A stretch of DNA of 8,064 bases, from the NCBI GenBank assembly GCA_027449725.1, contig DAIDLB010000079.1:1-8064 (forward strand). Reading direction: 5' to 3'. The notes under the pieces are model-generated. The model was not told the origin of the DNA. It saw only the letters and a list, made by a program, of their open reading frames with translations, and ran no database searches. Below, one piece after another: positions 5,566 through 8,064 of the stretch. How positions within the stretch are numbered: the stretch's first letter is position 1; each line of letters opens with the position of its first letter. Both the position numbers and the translations under genes were made by a program. The stretch is from Chlamydiota bacterium. Lineage in GTDB: Bacteria > Chlamydiota > Chlamydiia > Chlamydiales > SM23-39.

Positions 5566-5582
5566 CGGGGACGGAGTCCCCG
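5566..5582. repeat. GC-rich hairpin 3 of cluster
   Basis: CGGGGAC (5566-5572) pairs with GTCCCCG (5576-5582) over a GGA loop. An alternative pairing uses GGGACT (5559-5564) with AGTCCC (5575-5580), so two folds compete. It ends only 4 nt before the purine-rich ribosome site of the next gene (AAAGGAG, 5587-5593), so it forms part of that gene's leader if transcription comes from upstream. Confidence 0.8.
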
Positions 5583-5598
5583 TCAAAAAGGAGTTTTT

Positions 5599-5973
5599 AT
5601 GCCGAAATCGATCGATCTCGTATGGATCACCGTCAGCGACTTTAGTCGCGCTGTAAAGTTTTATACTGAGGTTGTGGGTTTAGAACTTCTTGAAAAGAAC
5701 GACGAATGGGGCTGGGCGGAGCTGAGAGGGGAAACGGGGGCCCGTTTGGGGATCGCCGCCGCCTGTCCGCAAAACCAGGCGGTTGCCGGGCAAAACGGCG
5801 TTGTTTCGATCACCGTCAAAGATCTCGAAGAGTCTAAACGGGACATGTCGGCCAAGGGCGCAACTCCTCTCGGGGATGTGTGCGAAGTGCCGGGGCACGT
5901 GAAAATGCAGCTTTTTAAAGATGCTGACGGTAATCAATTCCAAATCGTACAGCTTTTGCATGCGACCGTTTAA
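5599..5973 (+). CDS. small VOC-superfamily (glyoxalase/bleomycin-resistance-like) protein
   Basis: The protein is 124 aa and starts at ATG 5599 with AAGGAG (5588-5593) 5 nt upstream. It has the single-domain VOC (vicinal oxygen chelate) layout of two beta-alpha-beta-beta-beta units. The first is LVWITVSDFSRAVKFYTEVVGLE (residues 7-29, the usual 'D..ka..FY...LG' pattern) and the second is VVSITVKDLEES (68-79). It finishes with the typical DADGNQFQIVQ (108-118). The usual metal ligands are not obvious: the expected first-strand His is replaced by hydrophobic residues (V8/W9), and the final-strand Glu is Gln (Q115). It may bind a ligand without metal chemistry, so a glyoxalase reaction should not be assumed. 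Members include lyases, dioxygenases and antibiotic-binding proteins. Its 3' end overlaps the start of the next gene by 14 nt, so the two are probably co-transcribed. I see no clear promoter directly upstream, only the hairpin cluster. Confidence 0.88.
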   Translation: MPKSIDLVWITVSDFSRAVKFYTEVVGLELLEKNDEWGWAELRGETGARLGIAAACPQNQAVAGQNGVVSITVKDLEESKRDMSAKGATPLGDVCEVPGHVKMQLFKDADGNQFQIVQLLHATV

Positions 5974-6787
5974 AGGATGGATCGCCCTCGACATCGATGG
6001 GACGGTGACGCTTGACAGGTACACGATCCCGAAAGAGGTTGTAGACTTTTTGCGGGTCAAAACGGAAGAGGGGTGGCGCATTGCGATGGCGACCGGCCGC
6101 CCGCTCGTCTTCGCTTCGATCGCCGTTTCCGAGTTCGACTTTCCCTATCTCTTCCTTATCCAAAACGGTTCGCTTGCGCTTGAAATGCCCGGAAAAAAAG
6201 AACTTTTCCAACGCTACCTGCCAACGTCAACTCTTCACCTGATCGAATCGTGTCTGGAGAATGGAAATATGCTGGTCTATAGCGGATATGGGTTAGGAGA
6301 CTCCGTCTACTATCAACCGAAACGGATCAGCCGGGATCTTTCAGAATATTGGGAGAGGCAAAGGGAAACGCCGGCGCCTGTCGAATCCTTTGCTGAGATC
6401 CGTCAGCCAAGCGTTCCCCTCGTCAAGTGCTTTGGTCGAAGCGAGGAAATGAGGCGGGCGGCCAAACGGCTTGAAAAGCATCCTGAATTCAACGTTGCCT
6501 TTCTCCGCGACCCGTTTGTCGAAGACGCATGTCTCCTTCTCATCACCGACCGCCAAGCTTCCAAGGGGCAGTCCCTCCGGGCAGCGATCGAACAGCTCGG
6601 AGAAATGGGACCGATCATTGCGGCAGGCGATGACGAGAACGATGCGAGCCTTCTTGAAATCGCGGATGTTGCGATTGCGATGGATCACGCGCCGCCCAGT
6701 TTGAAAAGTTTGGCCAACCTGATTGCGCCGCCGACAAAAGACCTCGGCATCTTATATGCCCTCCGCATTGCCCTGGAGGGCCGATGA
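5960..6787 (+). CDS. Cof-type HAD-IIB family phosphatase
   Basis: This 275-aa cytosolic HAD hydrolase is expected to remove phosphate from small phosphorylated metabolites through a phospho-aspartate. All four HAD motifs are present: DIDGT (D11 nucleophile, D13 acid/base), ATGR (T45), the lysine in ASKG (K202) and GDDENDAS (D224/D225/D228, Mg2+ ligands). IQNGS (67-71) is the usual turn of the subfamily, and the region between about 83 and 190 forms the IIB-type cap that sets substrate choice. Specificity cannot be read from the sequence. Start ATG 5960 is preferred to an in-frame ATG at 5921 because it places DIDGT at the normal distance from the N-terminus; neither has a good ribosome site. 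Translation is probably coupled to the VOC gene (14-nt overlap), and its stop overlaps the next start (ATGA, 6784-6787). Confidence 0.93.
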   Translation: MRPFKGWIALDIDGTVTLDRYTIPKEVVDFLRVKTEEGWRIAMATGRPLVFASIAVSEFDFPYLFLIQNGSLALEMPGKKELFQRYLPTSTLHLIESCLENGNMLVYSGYGLGDSVYYQPKRISRDLSEYWERQRETPAPVESFAEIRQPSVPLVKCFGRSEEMRRAAKRLEKHPEFNVAFLRDPFVEDACLLLITDRQASKGQSLRAAIEQLGEMGPIIAAGDDENDASLLEIADVAIAMDHAPPSLKSLANLIAPPTKDLGILYALRIALEGR

Positions 6788-8064
6788 AACGCGCTTCCGA
6801 TCTCGCCGTCCAATTCGGCCGCAGTTGTCAAAGTCCAAGGACGGGCTTTATCCACCTCTTTTTAGACCAGCCGGGCGGCGATACGATCCCTGTCTACGAG
6901 AACTTTTGCTTCGCCCTGGCGTTGATCCGGCAAAAGACTGCGGAGGGCGTCTCTGAAGGAAAAGAACTGCTTGAAAGACTTTTTGCCTTCCAGGCTCCGG
7001 CAAATACGCTTTGGGAGGGGAACTTTCCCGTCTATCTGCATGACTATCCGCGCTGTTGGAATTCGCTCCAGCCGCTCCGCATCGCGCCGCTCCTCCGTGC
7101 GCTTCTCAAACACTTTTCATCCATCCTGAATTCCGAGTTCAAAGAGAGGACAGCGGAGGTGCTGACGCAACTTATCGCCTCTATCGAAAAGCACCGCGAG
7201 AGAAAAGGGCTTTCGCCTTTCTGGGAGAGGCGGTATCAGGCGCTCCTCGGACAATCCGTCCTCTTTAAAGAGCCGGCAAGCGCGGAGGGGTGGGCAGAGG
7301 AGCTCATCACGGCAGATCTCCTCGGCGAGGGCGACCTGGGCGTCTCCCGCCTGGTCCATCCGCAGCTTGGCTACACGGGTCCGGGTGCGGAAGAGGCGCA
7401 GGAGCGCTTCGAGCCGAAACCGACCCTGTTGGAGTGGTGGATGCATCCGAACAGGCCGCATCGACCCCACCCTCTGCAAATCGAGTTGGCTGCATTGCCG
7501 GACAGGGGGGAAGAGACGGCCTCTTTCTGGTCGGGTTTTTCCGCAGGGTGGCTAATCAGACAGACGCCGGAGAGCGCGCTCAGTTTTTCCGATGCGGCGA
7601 GCGGCCAGGAAGACAAAAATCTGCTTCGCTGGAGCGGGGCTGGCTCGGCGTCGACTCATTCTCTGACGATCCCCGGAGCTTTAGGACGGCAACACATCGA
7701 AGAGACGGAGAGGGGAGTGGAGATCCTTTTTGAGCTGCCTGAAACTTTTGACGTCTCGCAAAACGACCTCATTGAAGCTGCGGTCTATTGCAACGTTTCC
7801 GAAGAAACGGAGCTTTTCGTTGCAGGCAAAAAAGCTTCAATTTTCAACTTGGACGATCCGGTAGAGATCCGCACGCCAAAGCTCTCGCTTCGCTTGCGGT
7901 TCGATCTCATCGGAGGGAGCGGCGCCTTTTGCGGCCAAATCAGCCGCTCGAACCGCCCGCTCCAAACGGCCTGCCGGGGCGAAGAGCTTTACAGCGCCTT
8001 CGACTGGAAGATCTCGCTCCGCACACTGAGACGCTCTCCCGATGCGCGCTTAAAAGTCTCTTGT
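6784..8064 (+). CDS. large unrecognised protein, 3'-truncated by the window edge
   Basis: The frame beginning at ATG 6784 stays open for 427 codons to the last base. GGAGG (6775-6779) lies 4 nt upstream and the start overlaps the HAD stop (ATGA), so it is translated from the same message. I do not recognise the family. There is no signal peptide or membrane helix. Residues 1 to about 160 look helical with aromatic and charged residues (for example NFPVYLHDYPRCWNSLQPLR at 81-100). A Gly/Pro-rich middle follows with a His/Pro patch (MHPNRPHRPHP, 220-230). From about residue 285 the pattern is beta-strand-like (GVEILFELP, ELFVAGKKASIFNL, LSLRLRFDLIGG, GAFCGQISRSNRP). A helical N-terminal half and beta-rich C-terminal half recall toroid-plus-sandwich carbohydrate-active enzymes such as heparinase-like proteins, but no catalytic motif confirms this and I hold it with low confidence. 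The C-terminus is missing. Confidence 0.85.
   Translation, partial: MKRASDLAVQFGRSCQSPRTGFIHLFLDQPGGDTIPVYENFCFALALIRQKTAEGVSEGKELLERLFAFQAPANTLWEGNFPVYLHDYPRCWNSLQPLRIAPLLRALLKHFSSILNSEFKERTAEVLTQLIASIEKHRERKGLSPFWERRYQALLGQSVLFKEPASAEGWAEELITADLLGEGDLGVSRLVHPQLGYTGPGAEEAQERFEPKPTLLEWWMHPNRPHRPHPLQIELAALPDRGEETASFWSGFSAGWLIRQTPESALSFSDAASGQEDKNLLRWSGAGSASTHSLTIPGALGRQHIEETERGVEILFELPETFDVSQNDLIEAAVYCNVSEETELFVAGKKASIFNLDDPVEIRTPKLSLRLRFDLIGGSGAFCGQISRSNRPLQTACRGEELYSAFDWKISLRTLRRSPDARLKVSC

Noticed and set aside
5420..5656. Short open frames starting inside the tRNA and crossing the hairpin cluster
   Set aside because: They begin in a structural RNA gene, run through palindromes, and overlap the VOC gene out of frame.
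7290..7733. A 147-codon open frame overlapping the last gene in another frame
   Set aside because: Its Arg/Gly-rich translation is typical of an out-of-frame reading of GC-rich coding DNA, and the frame from 6784 is continuous and has a ribosome site.

Overview
The window is ordinary-density bacterial DNA, all genes on the + strand, of middling GC. It most resembles a chlamydia-like organism (Chlamydiota, Parachlamydiales-type). I base that on the overall look of TsaD and on the cluster of fast-evolving, lineage-specific membrane proteins with Ser/Thr-rich N-termini next to housekeeping genes. The placement is an inference and is not proven by the sequence.

Layout. (1) 3-863: C-terminal part of a BaiN/YhiN-family flavoprotein, cut by the window edge. 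(2) 949-4283: three consecutive paralogous genes of unknown function (451, 289 and 279 aa). Each encodes an N-terminal domain with an FSK-F motif and a hydrophobic/amphipathic stretch, a long Pro/Glu/Ala/Thr-rich linker, one transmembrane helix, and a variable C-terminal tail. The tail of the first is very cysteine-rich and contains an almost perfect 129-bp tandem duplication. The third has a short tail with the same Cys spacing, and the second has a cysteine-free tail. Each gene has its own Shine-Dalgarno site, a -10-like TAnACT box 34-35 nt before its ATG, and a GC-rich hairpin after its stop. They therefore look like separate, duplicated transcription units and not one operon. (3) 4339-5331: tsaD, the t6A tRNA-modification enzyme. 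(4) 5370-5444: tRNA-Pro(CGG), with a good sigma70-type promoter whose -35 box covers the tsaD stop codon. (5) 5490-5582: a cluster of three perfect hairpins with the look of a dispersed genomic repeat. (6) 5599-8064: a tightly packed set, namely a small VOC-fold protein, a Cof-type HAD phosphatase (14-nt overlap) and a large unrecognised protein (4-nt ATGA overlap) that runs off the window.

The part most likely to be undescribed is the three-gene paralogue array. The architecture suggests proteins anchored in a membrane with the Cys-rich tail on the oxidising side. In a chlamydia-like organism such proteins could be envelope proteins or type III secreted inclusion/host-membrane proteins, but nothing in the sequence proves this. 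No stretch of more than 300 bases lacks a gene; the longest gap (5445-5598) holds the hairpin cluster.
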